From Actinomycetes bacterium (GTDB taxonomy: Bacteria; Actinomycetota; Actinomycetes; JAHEKZ01): DNA of 43,498 nucleotides. Location of the stretch: contig JAHEKZ010000003.1 in assembly GCA_024644435.1 (NCBI GenBank), positions 69,273-112,770 on the forward strand. Reading direction: 5' to 3'. Made by a program: the position numbers and the translations under genes. Each line of letters opens with the position of its first letter. Positions within the stretch are counted from its first letter, which is position 1. Below are positions 1 to 6,597 of this stretch, one piece after another. The notes beneath the pieces were generated by a model. The model had not been told where the DNA came from. It was given only the letters and a program-made list of their open reading frames with translations, and did not search any database.

Positions 1-986
1 GCCATCGACAGGGCGTTGCCGTAGACCGTGCCGCCGGTGGGAACCGACGGACCTGGCACGAAGTCACCCTCGACATGGCTGGCCAGGAAGTCGGCCAACG
101 GGCTCGTCATGCCGAACACGCCGACGGGCACACCCCCGCCGATCCCTTTCCCGCCCGTGATGATGTCGGGGTCGAGCCCGAACTCGTGCGTCCCGCCCCC
201 GTACATCGCGAACTGGGTGTGGGTGACGTCAGCAGCGACCAGTGTTCCGTGTCGACGAGTGACCTCGCGCAGGTGCTGATGGAAGCCGGGCTGCGGCATC
301 ACCAGTCCGCAGTTGGTCATCACCGGTTCGAGCAGCACCGCTGCCACGTCACCCCCGGCGAGCGCCGCGTCCAGCGCCTCGACGTCATTGAAGGGAACCG
401 CCCTGACGTGGTCACCGGACCCGGTGGGCAGGCCGACGCCATCCGGCGTGCCCTCAGACCAGAGCATCTCGTCCATGTGACCGTGGTACTTGGCATCGAA
501 GACCACCACCTGTTGCCGGCCGGTGAAGGCCCGGGCGACCCGAAGCGCATCAACGTTCGCGCCGGACGCCGAAAGCGTGTACTGCCACGCGGGAAGCCGG
601 AACCGTTCGGCGAGAAGCTGGCTGACATCGAGCGCATCAGTGGTGGGGAGGAGGAAGTGGTTGCCCTTGGCCGCTTGTTCGGTAATCGCCCGGACGATGG
701 GCTCTGGAGCGAATCCCGCGGCCATGGCCAGGTCGCAGAGGTTGAAGTCTCGGTAGCTGTTGCCGTCCAGATCGATGAAGGTGCTGCCACTTCCGGAGAC
801 TGCCACCACGGGAGAGTGGCGCCAGAAGCCCTTCATCCACGACACAGGGACGCCGTTCGGCATCGTCGGACGGGCGGTGTCCAACCACGCCAGCGAACGT
901 GGGATCGAGGCGTGGAAATCAGCGGTCTCTGCGTCGCGCAGCTGCTCGAGCGTGCGCTTGAGCGTGGGTGTGATCAGTGAGTCCAT
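1..986 (-). CDS. Class III aminotransferase, glutamate-1-semialdehyde aminomutase-like (C-terminus beyond the window)
   Basis: Translation of the minus strand from an ATG at 986 stays open to the left edge (about 328 residues), so the C-terminus is missing. The protein reads as a PLP-dependent fold-type I aminotransferase of class III: an early segment with FIDLDGN and FNLCDLAMAAGF, the motif SGANVDALRVAR typical of GSA aminomutase-like enzymes, KYHGH, an FEPVMTN segment before the cofactor aspartate in VAADVTH, and the Schiff-base lysine in TGGKGIGGG. Class III enzymes move amino groups between amino acids or amines and keto acids or aldehydes in the cytosol. It is divergent from the cyclophilin gene and is not next to other haem-synthesis genes, so a role as hemL is not supported. 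The substrate cannot be named. Confidence 0.85.
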   Translation of the reverse strand, partial: MDSLITPTLKRTLEQLRDAETADFHASIPRSLAWLDTARPTMPNGVPVSWMKGFWRHSPVVAVSGSGSTFIDLDGNSYRDFNLCDLAMAAGFAPEPIVRAITEQAAKGNHFLLPTTDALDVSQLLAERFRLPAWQYTLSASGANVDALRVARAFTGRQQVVVFDAKYHGHMDEMLWSEGTPDGVGLPTGSGDHVRAVPFNDVEALDAALAGGDVAAVLLEPVMTNCGLVMPQPGFHQHLREVTRRHGTLVAADVTHTQFAMYGGGTHEFGLDPDIITGGKGIGGGVPVGVFGMTSPLADFLASHVEGDFVPGPSVPTGGTVYGNALSM

Positions 987-1065
987 GCCTGATCCTGGCA
1001 CGTCTGGGTGAACGTCGGTATGCGAGGATCGTGTGGTCGGCGACCGCACACCAGAAGGGCCCACC

Positions 1066-1596
1066 GTGGCTGAGCAACTCTTCGCGACCTTGAACACCAA
1101 CCGTGGCGCGATTCGGATTGAGCTGTACCCCAACCACGCACCGAAGACGGTCGCCAACTTCGTTGACCTGGCCGAGGGGAGTCGCGAGTGGAAGCACCCC
1201 GGCACCGGAGAGACCAGCACCGACAAGCTCTATGACGGCACCACGTTCCACCGGGTGATCAGCGGGTTCATGATCCAAGGTGGCGACCCGCTCGGCACCG
1301 GTACCGGTGGCCCCGGGTACCGCTTCGGCGACGAGTTCCACCCCGAGCTCACCTTCAGCGAGCCCTACCTCCTGGCCATGGCCAACGCCGGCCCAGGTAC
1401 GAACGGCTCGCAGTTCTTCATCACCGTCTCAGCCACCGACTGGCTCAACTTCAAGCACACGATCTTTGGCAAGGTGGCCGATGCGGAGTCGCGCGACGTG
1501 GTCGACGCGATCGGTGCGACGCCGACAGGAGCCCAAGACCGACCGGTCGACCCGGTGGTGGTTGAGTCAGTGACGATCGAGCGCGTCGGCGCCTGA
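1066..1596 (+). CDS. ppiA: Cyclophilin-type peptidyl-prolyl cis-trans isomerase
   Basis: A 176-residue cytosolic cyclophilin that catalyses proline cis-trans isomerisation. The whole protein is one cyclophilin domain: FHRVISGFMIQGGD carries the catalytic Arg and the Phe/Met/Gln of the active site, and GTNGSQFFIT, WLNFKHTIFG and VVDAI complete the binding face. The chosen GTG at 1066 has AGAAGGG about 7 bases upstream and gives the usual actinobacterial start VAEQLFATL. An in-frame GTG at 1033 would add 11 non-conserved residues. The gene sits 10 bp before the rhomboid gene. Cyclophilin close to crgA, trpG and pknB is the arrangement known from the origin-proximal region of Mycobacterium, which supports the symbol ppiA. 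Confidence 0.95.
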   Translation: MAEQLFATLNTNRGAIRIELYPNHAPKTVANFVDLAEGSREWKHPGTGETSTDKLYDGTTFHRVISGFMIQGGDPLGTGTGGPGYRFGDEFHPELTFSEPYLLAMANAGPGTNGSQFFITVSATDWLNFKHTIFGKVADAESRDVVDAIGATPTGAQDRPVDPVVVESVTIERVGA

Positions 1597-1606
1597 CGCG
1601 TCCGGT

Positions 1607-2578
1607 ATGACAGAACAACCGGCTGGACAGTCAGCGGGGGAGTCCGAGCCACCCAGCTGCTATCGACACCCCGAGCGCGAGAGCCACATCCGGTGCACCC
1701 GGTGCAACCGGCCGATCTGTCCCGACTGCATGGTGAGTGCGGCCGTCGGGTTCCAGTGCCCCGACTGTGTGCGTGAGGGCAAGCAGACCACGCGTCAGGT
1801 ACGTAACCTCGCCGGCGGCGCGATCCACGGCGATCCGGTGCTCGTCACCAAGATCTTGATCGCGGTGAACGTCGGGGCCTTCGTTCTCCAGTATGTGTCG
1901 AACGATCGGATCACCAACCGGTTCGCCATGCAAGGTCTGGCAGTAGCACTTGACGGCGAGTGGTGGCGGTTGATGACGTCGGCCTTCCTGCACGCCGGTG
2001 TCACCCATATCGCTTTGAACATGTTGGCCCTGTGGTTCATCGGTGGCGCTGTCGAGCCAAGGCTCGGGCGGTGGCGCTACGCGACGGTCTATTTGCTGAG
2101 CGCCCTCGGTGGTTCGGTGCTGTCGTACGCAGTCGACTCGCCCTTCCAGGCGTCGGTTGGTGCGTCCGGGGCGGTCTTCGGGCTCTTCGGCGCACTCTTC
2201 GTCCTGATGCGCCGGCTGCGCTTCGAGGTCGGCGGGTTGATCTCGATCATCGTGATCAACGTCGTCATCGGGTTCGTCCCCGGGTTCAACATCAACTGGC
2301 GCGCCCACCTGGGCGGGTTGATCGTAGGGACGATCTTGACCGCGGTGATGGTCTACGCGCCGCAGCGGCAACGTCTGGTCGCATCGATCGCGGCCTCGGT
2401 CGTCGTCGTCGTCCTGTGCGTAGGAGTGACGGTGTGGCGCACCGATCAGATCAACGGCTGTGTCGACGGCACCCAGAACCCGAACACGTGCCTCGACGGC
2501 ATCACGTTGGTGGGGGCGCCGGCGTCACGTGCTGGCGGCGGGATCGCGACGAGCGCGGCCGTACACGCAGCCCGATAG
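1607..2578 (+). CDS. Rhomboid family intramembrane serine protease with N-terminal zinc-binding segment
   Basis: A 323-residue membrane protein. Residues 18-54 hold a B-box-like zinc segment (CYRHPE, then CTRC, CPDC and CPDC pairs), followed by a rhomboid domain with about six transmembrane helices. The catalytic serine is in GASGA (Ser187), the catalytic histidine in RAHLGG (His234), and HIALNM supplies the oxyanion-hole Asn138. Rhomboids cut transmembrane substrates within the membrane; the substrate here is unknown. ATG 1607 follows the cyclophilin stop by 10 bp, so the two are probably co-transcribed. The 3' end overlaps the convergent serine hydrolase gene by 54 bp, so the last 18 codons are shared in antisense. 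Confidence 0.95.
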   Translation: MTEQPAGQSAGESEPPSCYRHPERESHIRCTRCNRPICPDCMVSAAVGFQCPDCVREGKQTTRQVRNLAGGAIHGDPVLVTKILIAVNVGAFVLQYVSNDRITNRFAMQGLAVALDGEWWRLMTSAFLHAGVTHIALNMLALWFIGGAVEPRLGRWRYATVYLLSALGGSVLSYAVDSPFQASVGASGAVFGLFGALFVLMRRLRFEVGGLISIIVINVVIGFVPGFNINWRAHLGGLIVGTILTAVMVYAPQRQRLVASIAASVVVVVLCVGVTVWRTDQINGCVDGTQNPNTCLDGITLVGAPASRAGGGIATSAAVHAAR

Positions 2579-3853
2579 GTCCAGCTGCTGGAAGCTGCCC
2601 TGCACCTCGACACTCACCTCGACGACATCAGGTGAGTCGACACGTCCGACACGGAAGCGTGTGAGTGACTCGGGATGCAGCACCTCAAAGCCGCCGGCCA
2701 CCGGGTCGGCCAGGCGCAGCTCTCCGTCGGCGTGCAGGATCCGTAGTGTCGGCGCCCACGGGTTGTACGAACGGTAGAGACCGACGGCCGCCCGGTACGG
2801 ATGCTCGCTGCCGTCGTCCAGCGGCTCGGGGCGCGGTCGAGCCGGCTCTTGGGACGGTAGGCCGCACAGCAGGCGCAGCAGATGTCTGTTCGCCTCGGAC
2901 ACCTCCCCGTACCCGTTGATGAGCAGACAGGTTCCGATCCCGCGGTCACGGTCGACGAGCACGTCGGCGAACATGCCGACCATCCCACCGCTGTGACCCA
3001 CCGTCGTCTGGTCGTCGGACTCGATGGTGTCCAGGCCACATCCGTACCACCCGTCGTCGGTGCGGGCGTGGCGTCCGGCGAGAATGGCGAAGTCGTCGGC
3101 CCGCAGCACACCGTCGGCGCCGCCGCCCATCAGGAAGCGGAGGTAGTGGGCCATGTCGTCGGGGGTGGCTGCGATCGCTCCGTCCGCGGTGCAGGTGGGG
3201 AAGGGCACGTCGGGCGTCTGCTCGGAGGCCGCGCGCCACAGCGCGTCGTCCCGCGGCGGGCGGTGGCCCCGCACGTCGACGCCGTGGTCGGGCGACACCA
3301 CCGAGGCGGCTGAGTGGCTCATCCCCAATGGGCCCAGCACCCGCTCTTCCAGGGAGATCTCGAGAGGCCGACGCTCGATGGCCTCGATCACGTCACCGAG
3401 CAGCTCGTACCCCGGGTTCGAGTACCAGAAGGGGCTCCCTGGAGGTTGGGGTACTCCGACCGCCCCTTGCCGCGCTGACTCGAGCAGGGAGTCCGGCGTC
3501 CATTCGCTGCCTCCTGGAAGCCCGGCTGTGTGCGACATCAGATGATGCAACGTGATCTTGGGGTCTAGGTGAGAGGCCCAGGGAAGGTGCTTGCGCACGG
3601 GGTCGCCGGTCGAGAGCCCACCTTCCCGCTGCATCTGCAGCACGGCAATGCTCGAGAAGGCCTTCGAGATCGACCCGATCTGCCAGCGCTGTGTCGCGTC
3701 GACCGGTCGCATCCCGGCTCGGTCGGCGAGGCCGGACAGCTCGACGTGCAGGGTCTTGGTTCGGTCGGTGACGACCAGCGCCATCCCGGGTATTCGGCGC
3801 TGCGCCTGCCACTGCAAGGCCCAGCGGGTCGCGTCCTCGAGTGGACCAGGCAC
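2525..3853 (-). CDS. Serine hydrolase of the beta-lactamase class C / penicillin-binding-protein-like family
   Basis: A 442-residue protein with the three motifs of this family: SxxK at Ser61-Lys64 (SISK), YxN at Tyr143-Asn145 (YSN), and HSG at 286-288 in place of KTG. Such enzymes act as D-aminopeptidases, esterases or D-Ala carboxypeptidases. No signal peptide or lipobox is evident, so it may be cytosolic. The last roughly 110 residues look like a separate beta-rich domain, as in PF00144 proteins with a C-terminal lipocalin-like part. The GTG start at 3853 is preceded by a strong AGGAGG at 5-base spacing. The promoter region upstream (3854-3960) carries DnaA-box-like sequences and a 9-bp tandem repeat, described separately. 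The physiological substrate is not known. Confidence 0.9.
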   Translation of the reverse strand: MPGPLEDATRWALQWQAQRRIPGMALVVTDRTKTLHVELSGLADRAGMRPVDATQRWQIGSISKAFSSIAVLQMQREGGLSTGDPVRKHLPWASHLDPKITLHHLMSHTAGLPGGSEWTPDSLLESARQGAVGVPQPPGSPFWYSNPGYELLGDVIEAIERRPLEISLEERVLGPLGMSHSAASVVSPDHGVDVRGHRPPRDDALWRAASEQTPDVPFPTCTADGAIAATPDDMAHYLRFLMGGGADGVLRADDFAILAGRHARTDDGWYGCGLDTIESDDQTTVGHSGGMVGMFADVLVDRDRGIGTCLLINGYGEVSEANRHLLRLLCGLPSQEPARPRPEPLDDGSEHPYRAAVGLYRSYNPWAPTLRILHADGELRLADPVAGGFEVLHPESLTRFRVGRVDSPDVVEVSVEVQGSFQQLDLSGCVYGRARRDPAAST

Positions 3854-3880
3854 GGAACCTCCTGTGGTGGTCTGACGTCG

Positions 3881-3910
3881 CCATCCACAGGAGTTATCCC
3901 CACTGTGGAC
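3881..3910. promoter_or_regulatory. DnaA-box-like cluster and 7-bp dyad upstream of the serine hydrolase gene
   Basis: Between 3881 and 3910 lie CCATCCACA (two mismatches to TTATCCACA), TTATCCCCA (one mismatch) and, on the other strand, CAGTCCACA (two mismatches to TTGTCCACA). TCCACAG at 3884-3890 and CTGTGGA at 3903-3909 form a perfect dyad. The location in an origin-proximal gene block makes DnaA binding conceivable, but the boxes are few and imperfect. A regulator-binding dyad for the serine hydrolase promoter is equally possible. Confidence 0.35.
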
Positions 3911-3926
3911 TGAGTTACATGCCTGT

Positions 3927-3952
3927 GATTCAGGGGATTCGGGTGATTCAGG
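3927..3952. repeat. Three tandem copies of a 9-bp unit (GATTCRGGN)
   Basis: GATTCAGG, GATTCGGG and GATTCAGG start at 3927, 3936 and 3945, an exact 9-bp period. The array lies just past the 3' end of crgA and upstream of the serine hydrolase start, so it could be part of that promoter region or an iteron-like array. Confidence 0.6.
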
Positions 3953-3964
3953 TGTAGCGGGCCG

Positions 3965-4219
3965 CTACTTCCAGCGGGTGGCCACCATGAGACCGGCGAA
4001 CATGAACCCGAACCCGATGGCCACGTTCCAGGCCCCGAGCTGGCTCACGAATCCGATGGAGCTGGCGGCGACGTAGTAGAGGACCACCCACGTCAGCCCG
4101 ATCAGCAGCAGGGTGATCATCGTGGGGACCACCCACCGACCGCTGACGGCAGACGCCTTGTTGGTGCGCTCCGGGGGCGGGATGTAGTCGGCTTTCTTCC
4201 GGGACCGGGACTTCGGCAC
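3965..4219 (-). CDS. crgA: Cell division protein CrgA
   Basis: An 84-residue protein: a basic N-terminus (VPKSRSRKKADYIPPP), then two transmembrane helices at about residues 28-50 and 60-80, ending TRWK. This size, layout and the PKSR/YxPPP start are those of CrgA, a small actinobacterial membrane protein that interacts with FtsZ, FtsQ and penicillin-binding proteins and affects septum formation. The GTG at 4219 was chosen because AAGGAG lies 8 bases upstream; a longer reading frame continues upstream but is not CrgA-like. It is divergent from the DUF881 gene, as in mycobacteria. Confidence 0.95.
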   Translation of the reverse strand: MPKSRSRKKADYIPPPERTNKASAVSGRWVVPTMITLLLIGLTWVVLYYVAASSIGFVSQLGAWNVAIGFGFMFAGLMVATRWK

Positions 4220-4273
4220 GTCCACCACTCCTTGTGTCACGCCCGGCGGTCCCGGGCAGATGGCTCCGCCCCG

Positions 4274-4279
4274 TAGCGT
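4274..4279 (+). promoter_or_regulatory. -10 element TAGCGT of a leaderless promoter (DUF881 gene)
   Basis: TAGCGT ends 7 bases before the ATG at 4287, placing the expected transcription start on or next to the start codon. No ribosome binding site precedes the ATG. It belongs to a set of at least ten such sites in this window. Confidence 0.55.
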
Positions 4280-4286
4280 AGTTCCT

Positions 4287-4985
4287 ATGCGGTCGACTGT
4301 GGTGTGGCGCGTCCTCGTGCCCGTGATGCTGCTGCTCATCGGCATGCTCCTGGCCACGTCGGCGCGCCTGGCGTCCGGCACCGATCTACGCACCGACCGT
4401 CGCACCGACCTCGTCGGTCTGATCAGGGCGGAGCAGGAGCGCGTGGCGTCCGACACCGAGCAGGTCACGGCGCTGCAGAACCAGCTTGAGGCCGCGGCCG
4501 CGGCCGAGGTGCCTACGGCACCCGATCCATCGCTGGAAGCATTGATCTCCAAAGTGGAGGGCCCGGGACTTGTCGTCTCGCTCGCGGACGCACCGATCCC
4601 CGCCAACGGGGTCGGTGACGGCTTCACGGCGGACGACTACATCGTGCATGAGCAGGATCTCCAGGCGGTGATCAACGCCCTCTGGGCCGGTGGTGCTGAC
4701 GCCATCGCCGTGATGGACCAGCGGATCATCGCCACAAGTGCCGTGCGCTGCGTCGGAAGCACGCTGCTGCTGCACGGACAGGTCTACGCACCCCCGTATA
4801 CGGTGGCCGCTGTGGGCCCCCCGGACCGAATGCAGCGCGCCCTTGACGCGTCGCCTCGCGTCGAGCTCTACCAGCAGTACGCCGATCTGCTAGGTCTGCG
4901 GCTCGACGTCAGCGAGTCCGACCGCGTGATGATCCCGGCGTACGCGGGTCCGCTGGCCGCGCGGTATGCCGAGGTGGTCGAGTGA
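4287..4985 (+). CDS. DUF881 family membrane-anchored protein
   Basis: A 232-residue protein with an N-terminal transmembrane segment (about residues 5-27), a short coiled-coil-like stretch (EQERVASDTEQVTALQNQL) and an extracytoplasmic DUF881 domain with GPGLVVSLADAP, a YIVHEQDLQAVINALW segment and MDQRIIATSAVRCVG. DUF881 proteins are found beside crgA and trpG across Actinobacteria; their function is not established. ATG 4287 is used rather than an upstream in-frame ATG at 4260, because TAGCGT is placed as a leaderless -10 element and residue 1 then falls just before the membrane helix. The stop overlaps the sortase start (GTGA), indicating translational coupling. Confidence 0.9.
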   Translation: MRSTVVWRVLVPVMLLLIGMLLATSARLASGTDLRTDRRTDLVGLIRAEQERVASDTEQVTALQNQLEAAAAAEVPTAPDPSLEALISKVEGPGLVVSLADAPIPANGVGDGFTADDYIVHEQDLQAVINALWAGGADAIAVMDQRIIATSAVRCVGSTLLLHGQVYAPPYTVAAVGPPDRMQRALDASPRVELYQQYADLLGLRLDVSESDRVMIPAYAGPLAARYAEVVE

Positions 4986-5653
4986 GCGCGGCCCGTCGCG
5001 CCACTGGAGTCGTCGGCGAGCTGCTCATCACCGCAGGTGTCGTTGTCCTGCTGTTCGTGGGCTATCAGCTGGTGTGGACCAATGTGCAGGCAGATCGGGT
5101 GGCCGCAGAGAAGATCGACTCGCTGGAGCAGACGTGGCAGGAGGAGCCGCCGACCAAGCCTGACGTACAAACCATCCGCGACGGTGACGCCTTCGCGATT
5201 CTGCGGATCCCACGCTTGGGGCAGAACTACCGCGTACCCATCGTCCAGGGAGTCAGCCTTGAAGACCTCGCCACCGGAGTCGGCCACTACCCCGACACCG
5301 CGATGCCAGGGGAGGTCGGGAACTTCTCGGTGGCTGGGCACCGGGCCACGAACGGAGAGCCGTTCGCCTATCTCGACCAGCTGAACAAGGGTGATGCGGT
5401 GGTCGTCGAGACGGGGACGACGTGGTTCACCTACCGCGTCACTGACGAGTACATCGTCCCGCCGACTCAGGTAGGCGTGATCCTTCCGGTTCCCAACGAG
5501 CCAGGGGTCGAGCCCCGCAAGAAGCTCATGACGTTGACAACCTGCAACCCTCGGTGGGCGTCCTACGAGCGACTGATCTTCCACGCCAAGCTCATTGACG
5601 AGCTGAGCAAGGGCGACGGCGTGCGTCCCGACGCACTCGGAGGTGGGGCCTGA
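4982..5653 (+). CDS. Class E sortase
   Basis: A 223-residue transpeptidase with an N-terminal membrane anchor (about residues 11-32) and a sortase domain facing outward. The catalytic triad is visible: His120 in VAGHR, Cys188 in TLTTCNP and Arg197 in YERLIF. Class E sortases of high-GC Gram-positives attach proteins carrying a C-terminal LAxTG-type signal to peptidoglycan, and in some species process pilin shafts. No protein with an obvious LAxTG/LPxTG tail is encoded in this window, so this looks like a housekeeping sortase. It lies in a tight operon: 4-bp overlap with DUF881 upstream and TGATG overlap with the small membrane protein downstream. Confidence 0.95.
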   Translation: MSAARRATGVVGELLITAGVVVLLFVGYQLVWTNVQADRVAAEKIDSLEQTWQEEPPTKPDVQTIRDGDAFAILRIPRLGQNYRVPIVQGVSLEDLATGVGHYPDTAMPGEVGNFSVAGHRATNGEPFAYLDQLNKGDAVVVETGTTWFTYRVTDEYIVPPTQVGVILPVPNEPGVEPRKKLMTLTTCNPRWASYERLIFHAKLIDELSKGDGVRPDALGGGA

Positions 5654-5844
5654 TGTATGCCTGGCTCTGGCGTCATCTGCCCGGTCCGACGGCTGTCCGC
5701 GTGGTGATCGCGCTGGCGTTGTTCGTTGCTGTGGTGGCGGTTCTCTTCCTGTGGGTCTTCCCCTGGGTCGAGCCGCGCCTCCCGTTCACCGACGTCACCG
5801 TTGACGAGTCGGCGTCCGCGGCTGGCCTAGGCTGGCGGTTGTGA
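5653..5844 (+). CDS. Small single-pass membrane protein of unknown function
   Basis: A 63-residue protein with start MYAWLWRHLPGP, one strongly hydrophobic helix (about residues 16-40) and an acidic, probably extracytoplasmic, tail. The ATG overlaps the sortase stop (TGATG), and its stop overlaps the trpG start by 4 bases, so it is translated as part of the sortase operon. The codon use and tight coupling argue that it is a real gene. It may assist the sortase or simply be a conserved small protein of this locus; no domain is recognised. Confidence 0.75.
   Translation: MYAWLWRHLPGPTAVRVVIALALFVAVVAVLFLWVFPWVEPRLPFTDVTVDESASAAGLGWRL
5828..5833 (+). promoter_or_regulatory. -10 element TAGGCT of a possible internal leaderless promoter (trpG)
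   Basis: TAGGCT inside the last codons of the small membrane protein ends exactly 7 bases before the GTG of trpG at 5841. It would allow trpG to be transcribed separately from the sortase genes. Confidence 0.45.
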
Positions 5845-6467
5845 GCACCCGGGTCCTGGTCGTCGACAACTACGACTCGTTCGTCTACAACCTCGTGCAG
5901 TACCTCGCCCAGCTCGACGCCGACTGCACCGTTCTTCGCAACGACGAGGTCGATCTCGACCGGGCAGCCGATTACGACGGCATATTGCTGAGCCCTGGGC
6001 CGGGCACGCCAGAGGACGCCGGTGTCTGTGTGCCACTGGTCCGGCAGCTTGCCGGGAGGGTGCCGATCTTCGGTGTCTGTCTCGGGCTGCAGGCGATGGC
6101 GGTGGCTTACGGCGCGACCGTGGGGAGGGCACCCGAACTGCTGCACGGCAAGACCAGTCTTGTCGAGCACGAGGGGGTCGGCGTGCTGGCCGGACTACCG
6201 AACCCGTTCACGGCGACCAGGTACCACTCGCTCGCCGTCGAGACGGCAACGGTCCCCGCCGAGTGGGACGTGACCGGGCGTACGGCGTCCGGCGTGATCA
6301 TGGCGATGAAGCATCGGACGCTGCCGGTCGAGGGTGTGCAGTTCCATCCTGAGTCGGTGCTCACCGAAGGCGGCCACCTGATGCTGGCCAACTGGCTCGG
6401 GGTGTGCGGTGACACCGGGGCCGTCGAGCGGTCGAGCGGGCTGGCCCCAGTCGCCCCCTCCCAGTAG
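5841..6467 (+). CDS. trpG: Glutamine amidotransferase, anthranilate / aminodeoxychorismate synthase component II
   Basis: A 208-residue class I glutamine amidotransferase that releases ammonia from glutamine for anthranilate synthase (tryptophan) or aminodeoxychorismate synthase (folate). It begins with VLVVDNYDSFVYN, has the oxyanion strand SPGPGTPEDAG, the nucleophile Cys80 in GVCLGLQ, and His169/Glu171 in FHPES. All catalytic residues are present. It is isolated from trpE and pabB, as is normal for the trpG gene next to pknB in Actinobacteria, where it may serve both pathways. The GTG start overlaps the preceding stop (GTGA). The gene is convergent with pknB, and a repeat-rich 129-bp gap separates them. 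Confidence 0.93.
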   Translation: MSTRVLVVDNYDSFVYNLVQYLAQLDADCTVLRNDEVDLDRAADYDGILLSPGPGTPEDAGVCVPLVRQLAGRVPIFGVCLGLQAMAVAYGATVGRAPELLHGKTSLVEHEGVGVLAGLPNPFTATRYHSLAVETATVPAEWDVTGRTASGVIMAMKHRTLPVEGVQFHPESVLTEGGHLMLANWLGVCGDTGAVERSSGLAPVAPSQ

Positions 6468-6468
6468 T

Positions 6469-6526
6469 GGGGCCATGTCACACCGGTTTGAAATGACCGA
6501 ACCAATCTGACATGGCGCCGATTCGG
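6469..6526. repeat. Dispersed hairpin repeat, copy 1 (partly diverged)
   Basis: From 6469 the arm GGGGCCATGTCACACCGG leads into GGTTTG, loop AAATGAC and CGAACC (6485-6503). The left arm matches the inverted form of copy 3 at 18873-18911. The right arm (6504-6526) is a diverged direct copy of the second half of copy 2 at 6559-6597. It begins two bases after the trpG stop. Confidence 0.7.
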
Positions 6527-6558
6527 GGGTGCGTGATTCGGGGTCCCCGTGCGGCGCT

Positions 6559-6597
6559 GGTTCGAAATGACCGAACCGGTGTGGCATGGCCCCGAAT
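6559..6597 (+). repeat. Dispersed hairpin repeat, copy 2 (39 bp identical to copy 3)
   Basis: These 39 bases are identical, in inverted orientation, to 18873-18911. The core is GGTTCG-AAATGAC-CGAACC, a 6-bp stem with a 7-base loop, followed by GGTGTGGCATGGCCCC. The element ends exactly at the pknB stop codon. It could work as a bidirectional terminator between trpG and pknB, or be a REP-type mobile relic. Confidence 0.85.

Noticed and set aside
3881-3952. A complete replication origin (oriC)
   Set aside because: Only three imperfect DnaA-like boxes are present, and dnaA, dnaN and an AT-rich unwinding region are absent.
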